Shown piece by piece: positions 9,549-18,206 of a stretch of DNA of 64,000 nt; the stretch's first letter is position 1, and each line of letters begins with the position of its first letter. Under the pieces are notes generated by a model that saw nothing but the letters and a program-made list of their open reading frames with translations, searched no databases and was not told the DNA's origin. The DNA is taken from positions 2,046,001 through 2,110,000 of the forward strand of contig NZ_BMCS01000001.1 of the NCBI RefSeq assembly GCF_014635305.1, read 5' to 3'. Source of the DNA: Williamsia phyllosphaerae. Its GTDB lineage: Bacteria; Actinomycetota; Actinomycetes; Mycobacteriales; Mycobacteriaceae. A program made the translations under genes and the position numbers.

Positions 9549-9562
9549 CTGGACACGTGTCT
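9549..9562. promoter_or_regulatory. Candidate TetR operator (GGACACGTGTC)
   Basis: A perfect 10-bp palindrome GACACGTGTC (9552-9561) in the 64-bp gap between the divergent ALDH and tetR starts, upstream of the tetR -10 box. A near-identical sequence (TCTGGACAGGTGTC against TCTGGACACGTGTC) occurs at 38517, upstream of the amidohydrolase gene. Confidence 0.5.
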
Positions 9563-9584
9563 GGACTCGCGTTCAAAGCTAATG

Positions 9585-9590
9585 TAGCGT
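9585..9590 (+). promoter_or_regulatory. -10 box for a leaderless tetR transcript
   Basis: TAGCGT, then 7 nt (GACCGTC), then ATG 9598. This favours ATG 9598 over the in-frame GTG at 9589, which would lie inside the -10 region. Confidence 0.55.
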
Positions 9591-9597
9591 GACCGTC

Positions 9598-10206
9598 ATG
9601 TCCACCCCCGCATTCGGTGAATCCGGTCCCACGTTCCATGAGTCCACGCGTCGGCGGCTGACGAATCAGCAGGCCGAGACCGTCGCCAAGCTCACCGAGG
9701 CGGCGCGGGAGGTGTTGGGCGAGGACGGTTTCGAGGGGATGACGATCCGCTCGGTGGCCAAACGCGCCGGCGTCGCACCTGCGACCGCCTACACCTACTT
9801 CAGCTCGAAGAACCACATCGTGGCCGAGCTGTTCTGGCGCATGCTGGTGAACTCGGTGCCCGAGCCGGACCCGTCGTCGCCCCCTGCGGCGCGTGCGGCG
9901 GACGTGCTGCGCCACGTCGCGCTCGTGGTCGCCGGTGAGGATCAGCTCGCCGGCGCGGTGACGGTTGCCCTGCTCGGCACCGACCCCGACGTCGAGCACC
10001 TGCGTCTGCGGGTCGGCGGCTTCATCCGGGAACGTCTGGCGACTGCCCTGGGCGTGCCGATGGACTCCGACGACCGCCGGATCGAACTGCTCGAGATGCT
10101 CTACTCCGGCGCGCTGGTGCGTGCTGGTATGGGCTACGGGTCGTACTCCGACATGGCCGACCGGCTGGGTGACGCCGCGAAGCTACTGCTGGAGGATCTG
10201 TCGTGA
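9598..10206 (+). CDS. TetR-family transcriptional regulator of the P450/ALDH cluster
   Basis: A 202-residue TetR regulator. The N-terminal helix-turn-helix is clear (GMTIRSVAKRAGVAPATAYTYFSSKNHIVAELF). The C-terminal ligand domain has no recognisable signature. It sits at the divergence point of two operons and is the counterpart of Rv0767c. It probably represses both the ALDH operon and its own operon through the GACACGTGTC palindrome at 9552; that is inference from position. The last codons overlap the CYP123 start (GTGA), so regulator and P450 are translated from one message. An acyl-CoA or sterol intermediate is a plausible inducer. Confidence 0.87.
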   Translation: MSTPAFGESGPTFHESTRRRLTNQQAETVAKLTEAAREVLGEDGFEGMTIRSVAKRAGVAPATAYTYFSSKNHIVAELFWRMLVNSVPEPDPSSPPAARAADVLRHVALVVAGEDQLAGAVTVALLGTDPDVEHLRLRVGGFIRERLATALGVPMDSDDRRIELLEMLYSGALVRAGMGYGSYSDMADRLGDAAKLLLEDLS

Positions 10207-11441
10207 CCGTGGGCACCGACACCGCCGGGATGGAGAGCCGGGTCCCGTTCGACCCGTACGACTACGCCTTCCACGAGGACCCCTATCCCACCTACGCCCG
10301 TCTGCGTGACGAGGCCCCGGTGTACTACAACGCGGAGAAGAACTTCTGGGCGTTTTCCAAGCACGCCGACGTCCGGGCGGCGTTCCGGGACACACCGCGA
10401 CTGTCGAACAGCTGGGGTGTCTCGATGGACCCCGCGGCCTACGGACCGGACGCGCACCTGTCGATGTCCTTTCTGGCGCTGGACGATCCGAAGCACATGC
10501 GCATCCGCAAGCTGGTGTCGAAGGGATTCACCCCGAACCGGGTCAACCAGCTCACCGAGCGCATCACCGCCCTGACCCACCAGCACTGGGACGAGTGCCT
10601 CGAGAAGGGGGAGTTCGACTACGTCTCGGACTTCGCCGGGTTGCTGCCCATGGACGTGGTGTCGGAACTGCTGGTGGTACCCCAGGCCGACCGGGCGCGG
10701 CTGCGGCAGCTGTCCGACGACCTGATCCATCGCGACGAAGGGGTCTACGACGTCCCGCCGGCGGCGGTGGATGCGTACTTCGCGCTGGCGCAGTACTACT
10801 CGGACCTGATCGAGGATCGTCGCAAGAACCCGGGGACCGACATGGTCTCGGTCCTGATCGACGCCGAGATCGTCGACGAGGCGACCGGTGAGCCGACGCG
10901 GCTGACCTCCGACGAGATCATCGGATTCCTGATCCTGATGATCGTCGCCGGCAACGAGACCACCACCAAGCTCCTCGCGAACGCGATCTACTGGGGATAC
11001 GTCAACCCCGACGAGTTCGCGAAGGTGTTCGCCGATCCCGAGGTGACCCCGGCGTGGACCGAGGAGACACTGCGGTACGACAACTCGACGCAGATCGTGC
11101 TCCGCCGTGTTCTGGAGGATGTGGAGTACGGCGGGTACACGATCCCGGCGGGGCAACGCGTGCTGCTGCTGCTGGGGTCGGCCAACCGCGACGACGAGGT
11201 GTTCGACGACCCTGACTCGTATCAGATCGGCCGGGACAGCTCGCAGGCTCTGACGAGTTTCGGTCTGGGAACGCACTTCTGCCTCGGTGCCCACCTCGCA
11301 CGGTTGGAGGCCAACGTCGCGCTCGCGGAGATCGTGCGGTCGGCCTCGGCGATAGAGCTGGACCTCGATCGCGCGGTACGTGTTCACTCGGTCAACGTCC
11401 GTGGGTTCGCGAACCTCCCGATGACCGTGACGGCCCGTTAG
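10203..11441 (+). CDS. Cytochrome P450, CYP123-like
   Basis: A 412-residue P450 with the I-helix motif IVAGNETTTK, ExxR in EETLRYD and the heme loop SFGLGTHFCLGAHLAR. Gene order (tetR, P450, SDR, cyp51, ferredoxin, NTF2-like) matches Rv0767c-Rv0762c, where this position is cyp123. The start is GTG 10203, overlapping the tetR stop; a later ATG at residue 10 is possible. Electrons probably come from the ferredoxin encoded at 13582. The substrate of CYP123 is not established to my knowledge. Confidence 0.85.
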   Translation: MTVGTDTAGMESRVPFDPYDYAFHEDPYPTYARLRDEAPVYYNAEKNFWAFSKHADVRAAFRDTPRLSNSWGVSMDPAAYGPDAHLSMSFLALDDPKHMRIRKLVSKGFTPNRVNQLTERITALTHQHWDECLEKGEFDYVSDFAGLLPMDVVSELLVVPQADRARLRQLSDDLIHRDEGVYDVPPAAVDAYFALAQYYSDLIEDRRKNPGTDMVSVLIDAEIVDEATGEPTRLTSDEIIGFLILMIVAGNETTTKLLANAIYWGYVNPDEFAKVFADPEVTPAWTEETLRYDNSTQIVLRRVLEDVEYGGYTIPAGQRVLLLLGSANRDDEVFDDPDSYQIGRDSSQALTSFGLGTHFCLGAHLARLEANVALAEIVRSASAIELDLDRAVRVHSVNVRGFANLPMTVTAR

Positions 11442-12242
11442 ATGCCGCGCTATCCGGGACACCCCGAACGACGGCCGGTCCTCATCGCGGGAGGATCGTC
11501 CGGTATCGGTGCCGCCACCGGCGTGATGCTCGCTGCCGCAGGGCATCCTGTCGCCCTCGGCGCCCGTCGCGTCGAGAAATCGCAGGAGTTCGTCGAGAAG
11601 ATCATCGCTGCAGGTGGGGAGGCGATCGCGGTGCCGCTCGACATCACCGACGCCGCCTCGATCGACGAGTGCATCACCAAGGCCGAGGCGGAACTGGGAG
11701 CGCTCGAGGTCGTCGTGTCCGGCGCAGGCGATCTCTGGCCGGGCCGTACGTTCGAGATGTCCGACGAGGAGTTCGCGAACCAGGTCACCATCCATCTGCT
11801 GGGTGCACAGCGTCTCTATCGCCGTGTCGTCCCCGAGATGATCGACCGGCGCCGCGGGGATTTCGTGTTCATCAGCTCCGACGTCGCCGCCGACCCGCGG
11901 CCCCACATGGGCGCATACGCGGCGGCCAAGGCCGGTGTCGAGGCGCTGGCCCTGGTGGCCCGTCAGGAGCTCGAGGGCACCGGCGTGCGCGCTAGCCTCG
12001 TCCGCCCCGGCCAGACCATGACGGGGATGGGCACGAACTTCGACGCCGAGACCGCCGCGGCCATGCTGAACGACTGGGTGACCTTCGGGTTCGCCCGCCA
12101 CGGGTTCTTCCTCAAGCCGGTCCATCTCGCGACCGCCATCACCACCATCGTGACGATGCCGCGCGGCTCGCACATGCGCCTGGTCGAGGTCGAGGCCGAG
12201 GCGCCGATTGCCGAGAAGCCCCAACAAGGAGACACCGAATGA
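11442..12242 (+). CDS. Short-chain dehydrogenase/reductase next to cyp51
   Basis: A 266-residue SDR, counterpart of Rv0765c. The cofactor loop reads IAGGSSGIGAATGVMLAAAG, with Gly in place of the usual Thr of TGxxxGIG. NAG is replaced by SGAGD. The catalytic residues lie in ISSDVAADPRPHMGAYAAAKAG (Ser, Tyr, Lys). The ATG directly follows the CYP123 stop (TAGATG), and its stop overlaps the cyp51 start (ATGA), so the three genes are tightly coupled. It may act on the product of one of the flanking P450s, for example in sterol oxidation; the substrate is not visible. Confidence 0.85.
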   Translation: MPRYPGHPERRPVLIAGGSSGIGAATGVMLAAAGHPVALGARRVEKSQEFVEKIIAAGGEAIAVPLDITDAASIDECITKAEAELGALEVVVSGAGDLWPGRTFEMSDEEFANQVTIHLLGAQRLYRRVVPEMIDRRRGDFVFISSDVAADPRPHMGAYAAAKAGVEALALVARQELEGTGVRASLVRPGQTMTGMGTNFDAETAAAMLNDWVTFGFARHGFFLKPVHLATAITTIVTMPRGSHMRLVEVEAEAPIAEKPQQGDTE

Positions 12243-13585
12243 CCCTGACCAAACCCGCACGCGTATCCGGCGGCGAGGGCGAACACGGCCATCTCGACGA
12301 ACTGGCGTCCGACCCGATCGGCCTGTTCTGGCGGATCCGCGAGGAGTGCGGCGACGTCGGCACCTTCCAGCTTGCCGACCGCGAGGTGGTCCTGGTCACC
12401 GGGGCCACCGCGAACGAGGAGTTCTTCCGGGCGCCGGAGGAGGACCTCGATCAGGCCGCGGCCTACCCGTTCATGACGCCGATCTTCGGTGAGGGTGTCG
12501 TGTTCGACGCGAGTCCCGAGGAGCGGTCGCAGGCCATCCACAACTCGGCGCTCAAGGCGCAGCACATGAAGCAGCACGCCATCACCATCCCCAACGAGGT
12601 CGAGCGCATCATCGCCGACTGGGGCGACGAGGGCGAGATCGACCTGTTGGAGTTCTTCGCCGAACTGACGCTCTACACCTCCTCGGCCTGCCTCATCGGG
12701 CGGAAGTTCCGCGAGCAGTTGAACGGTCACATCGCCCACCTCTTCCACGACCTGGAGAAGGGCACCGACCCCATCGCCTACGTCGACTACAACGCCGACA
12801 TCGAGAGCTTCCGCAAACGCGACGAGTCACGAAAAGAGCTGCAGGAGTTCATCCAGGGGGTGATGAACGATCGGATCGCGAACCCTCCCGAGAGCAAGGA
12901 AGATCGCGACCTGATGGACGTGCTGGTGTCGGTGGGTTTCGACTCCAACACCATCACCGGCATGTTCATCTCGATGATGTTCGCGGGCCACCACACCACC
13001 TCGGGCACCGCCGCGTGGACGCTGATCGAGCTACTCCGTCATCCCGACTACATGGCGCAGGTGGTCTCCGAGCTCGACGAGATCTACGGTGACACCCCCG
13101 CAGGCGAGCGACCCGAGTACACGTTCGCCCACACCCGGCAGATGCCGAAGGTGGAGGCCGCGCTGAAAGAGGCGCTGCGCCTGCACCCCCCGCTGATCAT
13201 CCTCATGCGGGTGGTGCAGAACGACATCCACATCGAGGGTGTCGAGATCGCGGCCGGGCAGTCGATCGCGGTGTCGCCCGCCATCTCCAACCGTCTGCCC
13301 GAGGACTTCCCGTCACCGGACGACTTCGACCCCGAGCGCTACCAGAAGCCTCGTCAGGAAGACATCGCCAACCGGTGGACCTGGATCCCGTTCGGTGCCG
13401 GTCGGCACCGTTGTGTGGGTGCGCAATTCGCCATCATGCAGCTCAAGGCGATCTTCTCGGTGCTGTTACAGAACTACGAGTTCGAGATGGCGCAGCCCTC
13501 GGAGTCCTATCGCAACGATCACTCGAAGATGGTGGTGCAGCTCCAGCAGCCGTGCCGGGTCACGTATCGGAGGCGGACGCAGTGA
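12239..13585 (+). CDS. cyp51: Sterol 14-alpha-demethylase CYP51
   Basis: A 448-residue P450 very like M. tuberculosis CYP51 from memory: RVSGGEGEHGHLDE near the start, YPFMTPIFGEGVVFDASPEE, the I-helix MMFAGHHTTSGTAAWTLIEL, ExxR in ALKEALRLHPPLIILMRV, and the heme loop PFGAGRHRCVGAQFAIMQLK. It removes the 14-alpha methyl group of lanosterol-type sterols in family members; the physiological substrate in actinobacteria that lack sterol synthesis is unclear. An RBS (AAGGAG) precedes ATG 12239. The ferredoxin gene overlaps its stop (GTGA), the usual redox partner arrangement. Confidence 0.95.
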   Translation: MTLTKPARVSGGEGEHGHLDELASDPIGLFWRIREECGDVGTFQLADREVVLVTGATANEEFFRAPEEDLDQAAAYPFMTPIFGEGVVFDASPEERSQAIHNSALKAQHMKQHAITIPNEVERIIADWGDEGEIDLLEFFAELTLYTSSACLIGRKFREQLNGHIAHLFHDLEKGTDPIAYVDYNADIESFRKRDESRKELQEFIQGVMNDRIANPPESKEDRDLMDVLVSVGFDSNTITGMFISMMFAGHHTTSGTAAWTLIELLRHPDYMAQVVSELDEIYGDTPAGERPEYTFAHTRQMPKVEAALKEALRLHPPLIILMRVVQNDIHIEGVEIAAGQSIAVSPAISNRLPEDFPSPDDFDPERYQKPRQEDIANRWTWIPFGAGRHRCVGAQFAIMQLKAIFSVLLQNYEFEMAQPSESYRNDHSKMVVQLQQPCRVTYRRRTQ

Positions 13586-13773
13586 GGATCGAGATCGATC
13601 TGGACCTCTGTCAAGGACACGGGGTCTGCGAGATGGAGGCGCCCGAGGTGTTCGAGGCGTTCCGCGACCACGTCGAGCTGCGACAGGACCGTCCCGCCGA
13701 CAGCGATCGGGACGACGTCGAGCGCGCCGTCCAGTACTGCCCCACGCAGGCTCTGCGCATCATCGAAGATTAG
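13582..13773 (+). CDS. 3Fe-4S ferredoxin, CYP51 redox partner
   Basis: A 63-residue ferredoxin, counterpart of Rv0763c. The cluster ligands are in DLCQGHGVCEMEAPEVF and YCPTQAL, i.e. Cys-x5-Cys with His in place of the middle cysteine and a distal Cys-Pro. This is the pattern of the 3Fe-4S ferredoxins that serve P450s. Translation starts at GTG 13582, overlapping the cyp51 stop. It most likely donates electrons to CYP51 and possibly to the neighbouring CYP123 and CYP125-like enzymes. No ferredoxin reductase gene is in the window. Confidence 0.92.
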   Translation: MRIEIDLDLCQGHGVCEMEAPEVFEAFRDHVELRQDRPADSDRDDVERAVQYCPTQALRIIED

Positions 13774-13788
13774 AAAGGTCTTTCTCCC

Positions 13789-14340
13789 ATGGCTTTTGAT
13801 CGATCAGAACTCGACGAGATGGTGGAGCGCTGGCTCCAGGCCAACGTCGACGGCGAGAAGGCCGGCGACTGGCGCAACCTCGCAGAGTTCTACACACCCG
13901 ACGCCACCTACGGATGGAACTACGGTCCCAAGGACGACTTCATGGCCGTCGGTCGGGACGAGATCCGTGACTTCGCCATCGGTTACGAGATGGACGGACT
14001 CGACGGATGGACCTACCCGTACCAGTCGTGGGTGATCGACGAGAAGACCGGCGACATGCTCGGCCTGTGGAAACAGGTGTTCGACGCCACCCGCGCCGAC
14101 GGCACCCGCTACGCCCTCGAGGGCATCCAGGGCAGCTGGTTCAAGTACGGCGGCGACTTCCAGTTCCGCTGGCAGCGCGACTTCTTCGACTACGGCAACG
14201 TCGTCGCCCTGTTCATGGAGATGATCACCGACGGTGTTCTCACCGACGGCATGAGCGCGCGCATGAACCGCGTCGCCAACGCCACCGAGCGGCTGCCGGG
14301 CTGGTACCCGCTCGGCAAGACCCCCGTACCGATGTGGTGA
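13789..14340 (+). CDS. NTF2-like (SnoaL-fold) protein, Rv0762c-like
   Basis: A 183-residue cone-shaped NTF2-fold protein by pattern: an amphipathic N-terminal helix (ELDEMVERWLQANVDGEKAGDW), then RNLAEFYTPDATYGWNYG and several strand-like segments ending in a Trp-rich tail. It is the positional counterpart of Rv0762c. Family members include isomerases, dehydratases and plain binding proteins, so no reaction is assigned. It starts 15 bp after the ferredoxin stop behind an AGAAAGG tract. A second NTF2-like gene, closer to Rv0760c, lies at 36252. Confidence 0.75.
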   Translation: MAFDRSELDEMVERWLQANVDGEKAGDWRNLAEFYTPDATYGWNYGPKDDFMAVGRDEIRDFAIGYEMDGLDGWTYPYQSWVIDEKTGDMLGLWKQVFDATRADGTRYALEGIQGSWFKYGGDFQFRWQRDFFDYGNVVALFMEMITDGVLTDGMSARMNRVANATERLPGWYPLGKTPVPMW

Positions 14341-14352
14341 GGACTGCCTGAC

Positions 14353-15612
14353 GTGTCGTATTCCGAACTGTCGCAGGAAGAGCTGTCGGTGCTCGTGCCC
14401 GAGCTGTTGCTGGCGGGTCAGCTGATCGATCGCAGCGCGATGGCGCACATCATCGGCGACTTCGGTCGTGACGTGATGGCCCAGGTCGCCATCGAGGAGT
14501 GGATGGCCGCGAGCCCGGTCTACACCGCCCGGATGCGCCGTGCGATGGGCGTCGACGGGGACGGTGTGGTGGACATGTTCAAGTGCCTGCAGCTCGACAT
14601 CGGGGCCCCACCGCAATTCATGGACTTCCGCTATTCGGTGACCGACGAGTACCACGGGAGCTTCGTGCTCGACCACTGTGGCGCCCTGATGGACGTGGAG
14701 CCGATGGGTGAGGACTACGTGACCGCCATGTGTCACGACATCGAGGACCCGACGTTCGACGCGACCGCCATCGCGACCAACCGCCGTGCCCGGATCCGGC
14801 CGGTCCACCGGCCGCCCCGCCGCCCGGAGAACCGCACCCCGCACTGCGAATGGCTGGTGACCATCGAGCCCGATCGCGACGAACTCGAGTTGCCCGACTA
14901 CACCCACTCGATGTTCGCCACGGCTGCCGCCGACATCGCCCTGTCGCCGATCGATCACTCCGAGAAGGGGTGGAACGACTACTCCGGTGACCTGCTCGAC
15001 GATCTACAGTTCCGCGACTGGGCGCGCAGCACCCTGGTGCGGACCGCCGAGGAGGTGGCGATCCAACATCAGTTGCTGGTGATGGGGTTCCGCGGCGCCG
15101 CGCTGCGTCGCACGACACCCGAGCACGCCGCGCAGCTGGTGATCAAGGCGATGACCGGCATCGCGGGTCTGACCGCCGAGCGGATCACCGCCGCGCTCGG
15201 GATCGCCGACGACGCCGCGGGTCTGGCCCGGGTGCTGTCGCTGCACCCCGCGCTCGGGCCGGAGCAGTACGTCGGTCTCGAGGTCATCTCCGAGGGTGAG
15301 GGATCGGACGCGGTGGTGTCGGTACGGATCCCGCAGGGCAGTGACGCGGTCGCCGACGAGAGCTGGGTGTCCTACCTCGATCCCGACAACGTGCTCCCCA
15401 TCCAGGCGATCGCGACCGCGGTGAACCCGCACTGGGTGATCTCCGGCGCCCGCGTCGCCGACGGTTTCCTGACCGTCGACATCGCATGGGGTGCCGAGCA
15501 GCGAGAACGCAAGGAGGTCGCGATCGTCCGCTTCAGCGGCGGCTCCACCTTCTCCTTCGCTGATCGTGGTATCCCCAACTCGGTGATACCGCTGTCCATC
15601 TCACCCGTCTGA
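14353..15612 (+). CDS. Protein of unknown function in the cyp51 operon
   Basis: I do not recognise this 419-residue protein. It has no signal peptide or membrane segment. The first 200 residues hold several Cys/His positions spaced like metal or active-site residues (FVLDHCGALMDVEPMG, TAMCHDIEDPTF, HCEWLVTIEPD), weakly reminiscent of the L-2-amino-thiazoline-4-carboxylate hydrolase family; this is only an impression. An Arg/Pro-rich linker (RARIRPVHRPPRRPENR) separates them. GTG 14353 lies 12 bp after the NTF2-like gene and the FadD19-like gene follows 20 bp later, so it belongs to the same operon. Nothing similar occurs at this point in the M. tuberculosis order I recall. Confidence 0.6.
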   Translation: MSYSELSQEELSVLVPELLLAGQLIDRSAMAHIIGDFGRDVMAQVAIEEWMAASPVYTARMRRAMGVDGDGVVDMFKCLQLDIGAPPQFMDFRYSVTDEYHGSFVLDHCGALMDVEPMGEDYVTAMCHDIEDPTFDATAIATNRRARIRPVHRPPRRPENRTPHCEWLVTIEPDRDELELPDYTHSMFATAAADIALSPIDHSEKGWNDYSGDLLDDLQFRDWARSTLVRTAEEVAIQHQLLVMGFRGAALRRTTPEHAAQLVIKAMTGIAGLTAERITAALGIADDAAGLARVLSLHPALGPEQYVGLEVISEGEGSDAVVSVRIPQGSDAVADESWVSYLDPDNVLPIQAIATAVNPHWVISGARVADGFLTVDIAWGAEQRERKEVAIVRFSGGSTFSFADRGIPNSVIPLSISPV

Positions 15613-15632
15613 TCTCCCCGAGGAGCGTTGTC

Positions 15633-17246
15633 GTGGCACAGAACCTGGCCGACCTGTTCGAGCACGCCGTCGACGCCGTGCCCGATCGGGTGGCGGTCGT
15701 CGACGGTGAGTCCGGCACCGAGTTCACCTACACCGAACTCGAGGACCGGTCGAATCGCGTGGCGCACCTGCTGATCGACCATGGGGTCCGCGGCGGATCT
15801 CATGTGGCCATCCACATGCACAACGCCGTCGACACCCTGGCGGGGTTCCTCGCGGCGTTCAAGCTCCGGGCCGTGCCGGTCAACGTGAACTACCGATACG
15901 TGCGCGACGAACTGGTCTACGTGTACGACGACGCCGATGTCGTCGCCGTGCTGACCCAGCCCCGATACGCCGACGCCGCGCGCGCCGCGACCGAGCACCC
16001 GGTGATCGTCGTCGACGAGCGGTTCGAGGAGACCTTGGCGGGGTGTTCGTCCGAGCGGGACTTCGAGGCACGCGCCGACGACGACCTCTTCCTGATGTAC
16101 ACCGGCGGTACGACCGGGGCGCCCAAGGGTGTGATGTGGCGACAGGCCGACATGTGGCGGGTCCTCGGAGGCGGCATCGATTTCTACTCCGGGGAACTGA
16201 TGGCCGACGAGTACGCACAATCGGCCCGTGCGGGTGAGAGTGCCGACCCCATGCGGTTTCTCATGTTGCCGCCGCTGATCCACGTGTCCGGGCTCATGCC
16301 GACGCTGGGTGCGCTGTTCTCCGGCAACACCGTCATATTCGAGCCCCGGTTCGACGCCGGCCGTGTCTGGGAGGTCGTCGAGACCTGCCGTCCGGCGATC
16401 ATGGTGATCACCGGGGATGCGATGGGCCGTCCGCTGATCGACGAACTCGAAGGACGCGTCGCGGCCGGTCGGGCGGTCGACGTGTCCAGCCTGCTGGCCG
16501 TGAGTTCGGGTGCGGCACTGTTCTCCCCGGCCCTCAAGGCCCGCCTGCTCGGACTCGCCCCGACGGTGGCGATCAGCGACTCGATCGGGTCGTCGGAGAC
16601 GGGATTCGGCGGTATCCGGGTGTACTCGGCCGCCGACACCTCGTTCGCCACCGCCGACCACGCCGGCGGTCCCCGGGTCCCGGCCGGTCGCGGGGCGACG
16701 GTGATCGACGACGACGGTGCGCCACTGACCGGGCCGGGGGAGGGGTGGTTCGCGAAGACCGGCTACCTGCCCATCGGCTACTACAAGGACGAGGCGAAGT
16801 CGGCGACCATCTTCCGCGAGCACGAGGGCGTCCGGATGGTCGTGAGCGGCGACCGCGCCCGGCGCGAACCCGACGGTGCGATCACCCTGCTCGGCCGGGG
16901 CTCGCAGGTGGTGAACACCGGCGGTGAGAAGGTCTTCGTCGAAGAGGTCGAGGGCGAGCTGAAGTCGCATCCCGCCGTGGTCGACGCCATCGTCATCGCC
17001 GTTGCCGACGAGCGGTTCGGGCAGGGGGTCGCGGCCGTGGTCGCGGTGACCGGGGTACCGGATTTCGAAGCGATCGAGGCCCACCTGCGGACCCGGTTGG
17101 CCGGGTACAAGGTGCCGCGCACCTACTGGGTGGTCGATGCGGTCACGCGCACCCCCAGCGGCAAGCCGGACTACGGCTGGGCCAAGTCGATTGCGGCGTC
17201 CTCGGATCCGGCCCACGTGCGGGACGCGGCGCGGTCCCACCTGTGA
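15633..17246 (+). CDS. Acyl-CoA ligase, FadD19-like
   Basis: A 537-residue adenylate-forming ligase. The P-loop is LFLMYTGGTTGAPKGVMWR, ADSIGSSETGFGG forms motif A5, GYYKDEAKSA lies before the hinge, and the catalytic lysine region is RTPSGKPDYGWAK. The pattern MYTGGTTG.PKGVMWR plus DSIGSSETGFGG is typical of FadD19/FadD17, which activate C24-branched sterol side chains or related acids. GTG 15633 follows an AGGAG ribosome site. The stop overlaps the next SDR gene (GTGA). With CYP125-like and ALDH enzymes encoded across the promoter region, terminal oxidation followed by CoA activation of a sterol or isoprenoid chain is a plausible pathway. Confidence 0.85.
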   Translation: MAQNLADLFEHAVDAVPDRVAVVDGESGTEFTYTELEDRSNRVAHLLIDHGVRGGSHVAIHMHNAVDTLAGFLAAFKLRAVPVNVNYRYVRDELVYVYDDADVVAVLTQPRYADAARAATEHPVIVVDERFEETLAGCSSERDFEARADDDLFLMYTGGTTGAPKGVMWRQADMWRVLGGGIDFYSGELMADEYAQSARAGESADPMRFLMLPPLIHVSGLMPTLGALFSGNTVIFEPRFDAGRVWEVVETCRPAIMVITGDAMGRPLIDELEGRVAAGRAVDVSSLLAVSSGAALFSPALKARLLGLAPTVAISDSIGSSETGFGGIRVYSAADTSFATADHAGGPRVPAGRGATVIDDDGAPLTGPGEGWFAKTGYLPIGYYKDEAKSATIFREHEGVRMVVSGDRARREPDGAITLLGRGSQVVNTGGEKVFVEEVEGELKSHPAVVDAIVIAVADERFGQGVAAVVAVTGVPDFEAIEAHLRTRLAGYKVPRTYWVVDAVTRTPSGKPDYGWAKSIAASSDPAHVRDAARSHL

Positions 17247-18127
17247 GCGGACTCCCGCTGTCCGGGAAGGTCGCTCTGATCGGCGGTTCGAGCCGCGGGA
17301 TCGGTCTCGCGGTGGCGCACCGACTGGCGGCCGAGGGCGCCGCCGTCGTGCTGAACGGTCGGGATGCCGACGTGCTCGACGCCGCGGTTGCCGAGGTCGT
17401 CGCCGCGGGAGGTCGGGCTGCCGGGGTGCTCGGGTCGTTGGCCACCCCCGGGATCGCCTACGCCATGGTCGATGCCGCGCGCGAGGACTTCGGGCGGCTC
17501 GACGCCGCCATCAACTGCGCCGGGGTCGCCGAACCCGGCGGATCGACCATCCTGACCATCGACTCCGAGGAGTTCGCGGCCCAGATCGACGCTCACCTGA
17601 CGAGTGCGTTCGAGGTGGCACGCGCGGCCGCAGAGGTGTTCGTGGCGCAGGGGTCGGGGGCGATCGTCCTGACGGGTTCGGCTGCGTCGCTGGGCGTCTT
17701 CGGCGGGACCGGATATCCGGCGGCCAAGGGTGGTGTCAACGCCCTCGCCCTGGCCGTCGCCGCCGAGTTGCGGCCGAGCGGGGTCCGCGTGAACGTGGTG
17801 ATGCCCGGGGCGAAGACCCGGCTGTCGACCGGCGACGAGTATCAGGCCCACATCGACGGTCTGCGTGATCGTGGTGTGCTCGACCCCGGGATGCACGCCG
17901 CCGCAGCCGATCCGGGATCGGTCGACCACGTCGCTGCGATCTACGCCTATCTCGTCTCCGACCTCGCCGCCGACATCACCGGGTCGGTGTTCAGCGCGGC
18001 AGGCAACTTCATCGGTCGCTACGCCGATCCCGAGCTGTCCCTGATCGCCTACCGCGACCACGTCGACACCCCGCCGTACACCCTCGACGACATCGACGCG
18101 GCTTTCGCTGTCAGGCGCAATCCGTAG
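17243..18127 (+). CDS. Short-chain dehydrogenase/reductase
   Basis: A 294-residue SDR with cofactor motif LIGGSSRGIGLAVAHRLA, NCAG in AAINCAGVAEPGG and the catalytic set in LTGSAASLGVFGGTGYPAAKGG. The C-terminus is about 40 residues longer than a minimal SDR (ADPELSLIAYRDHVDTPPYTLDDIDAAF). GTG 17243 overlaps the ligase stop, so it is the last gene of the cyp123-cyp51 operon. Its last codons and TAG stop lie inside a 48-bp near-palindromic repeat (18116-18163) that recurs after the next gene. A 3-hydroxyacyl-CoA or hydroxysteroid substrate is plausible. Confidence 0.83.
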   Translation: MSGLPLSGKVALIGGSSRGIGLAVAHRLAAEGAAVVLNGRDADVLDAAVAEVVAAGGRAAGVLGSLATPGIAYAMVDAAREDFGRLDAAINCAGVAEPGGSTILTIDSEEFAAQIDAHLTSAFEVARAAAEVFVAQGSGAIVLTGSAASLGVFGGTGYPAAKGGVNALALAVAAELRPSGVRVNVVMPGAKTRLSTGDEYQAHIDGLRDRGVLDPGMHAAAADPGSVDHVAAIYAYLVSDLAADITGSVFSAAGNFIGRYADPELSLIAYRDHVDTPPYTLDDIDAAFAVRRNP

Positions 18128-18163
18128 CAGTTCGTGTCGCTGACCGACACAAACTGCTACCGA
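18116..18163. repeat. Upstream near-palindromic direct repeat of the AbiEi/DUF559 cassette
   Basis: This 48-bp segment is 45/48 identical to 19059-19106. Its core is a 16-bp stem (GTAGCAGTTCGTGTCG at 18124-18139 against 18145-18160) with one mismatch: C.A on the plus strand, G.T on the minus strand (18133/18151). It contains the stop codon of the preceding SDR gene. Confidence 0.85.
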
Positions 18164-18206
18164 AGACGCATCGGAACCGCGGCTGGACGGACTGCGTCCG
18201 ATAGCC

